Shown piece after piece: positions 52,300 through 52,300 of a DNA stretch of 52,300 nucleotides. The translations under genes and the position numbers were made by a program. This DNA comes from Chrysophaeum taylorii. Taxonomy: Eukaryota; Sar; Pelagophyceae; Pelagomonadales; Pelagomonadaceae. Within the stretch, counting starts at the first letter, position 1. Each line of letters opens with the position of its first letter. The stretch spans positions 1-52,300 of the forward strand of contig JAQMWT010000449.1 in NCBI GenBank assembly GCA_029834535.1. Direction: 5' to 3'. The notes beneath the pieces are model-generated. The model worked only from the letters and a program-made list of their open reading frames with translations. It was not told the DNA's origin and did no database searches.

Positions 52300-52300
52300 A

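Overview
The window is eukaryotic nuclear DNA, most likely from a flagellated stramenopile (ochrophyte) alga. That is an inference from three things: short GT-AG introns, a giant secreted protein with xPTxxPS repeats of the kind common in diatoms and pelagophytes, and a flagellar central-apparatus gene (CFAP46-like). No bacterial operon, CRISPR array or convincing RNA gene was found. The left 22 kb are mobile elements; the right 30 kb hold three host-type loci separated by repeat-rich spacers.

Bases 1-22463 are a nest of Ty3/gypsy-like LTR retrotransposons of two related families. A family-A element on the minus strand (A2, 22463 down to 15879, resuming at 5685-5374) is split by an opposite-oriented family-A element (A1, 5686-15878). 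A1 has 328/329-bp TG...CA LTRs and a 4-bp GCGC target duplication. The far left holds a minus-strand family-B element (B1, 1-4501) that abuts the 3' end of a plus-strand family-B element (B2, 4502-5373), which in turn abuts the broken 3' LTR of A2. Three copies of a ~362-bp retroposon with a (TTAG)n tail and 12-13 bp target duplications lie in B2, in the A1 leader and in the A1 integrase.

The main discovery candidate is in family A. Between protease and reverse transcriptase, in the same reading frame as gag-pro, lies a cytosine-5 DNA methyltransferase domain. It has motif I (FAGAGG), the catalytic PPC of motif IV, and motif VI-, VIII- and IX/X-like blocks. Both copies carry it. Both copies are otherwise broken by stops, frameshifts and deletions.

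Bases 23647-38050 encode one giant surface protein (about 4,740 aa) in four exons joined by three phase-0 introns of 64, 67 and 50 nt. Its order is signal peptide, choice-of-anchor-A-like domain, a ~2,670-residue Pro/Thr/Ser stalk containing about 8.5 copies of a 528-bp (176-aa) repeat, a second anchor-A-like domain, three tandem copies of a ~270-aa secreted domain, a beta-rich domain, about six membrane segments and an acidic cytoplasmic tail. Degenerate Helitron 3' ends flank the gene on both sides in the same orientation.

Further right, on the minus strand, are a CFAP46-like TPR protein (43746-39700, two homopolymer frameshifts, C-terminus missing) and a Patched/NPC1-type RND permease (about 51014-46819, about a dozen frame changes). 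At the right edge a plus-strand fragment resembles the N-terminal half of a Crypton-type tyrosine recombinase. Frameshifts in otherwise conserved genes mean either long-read indel errors or pseudogenes; sequence alone does not decide.
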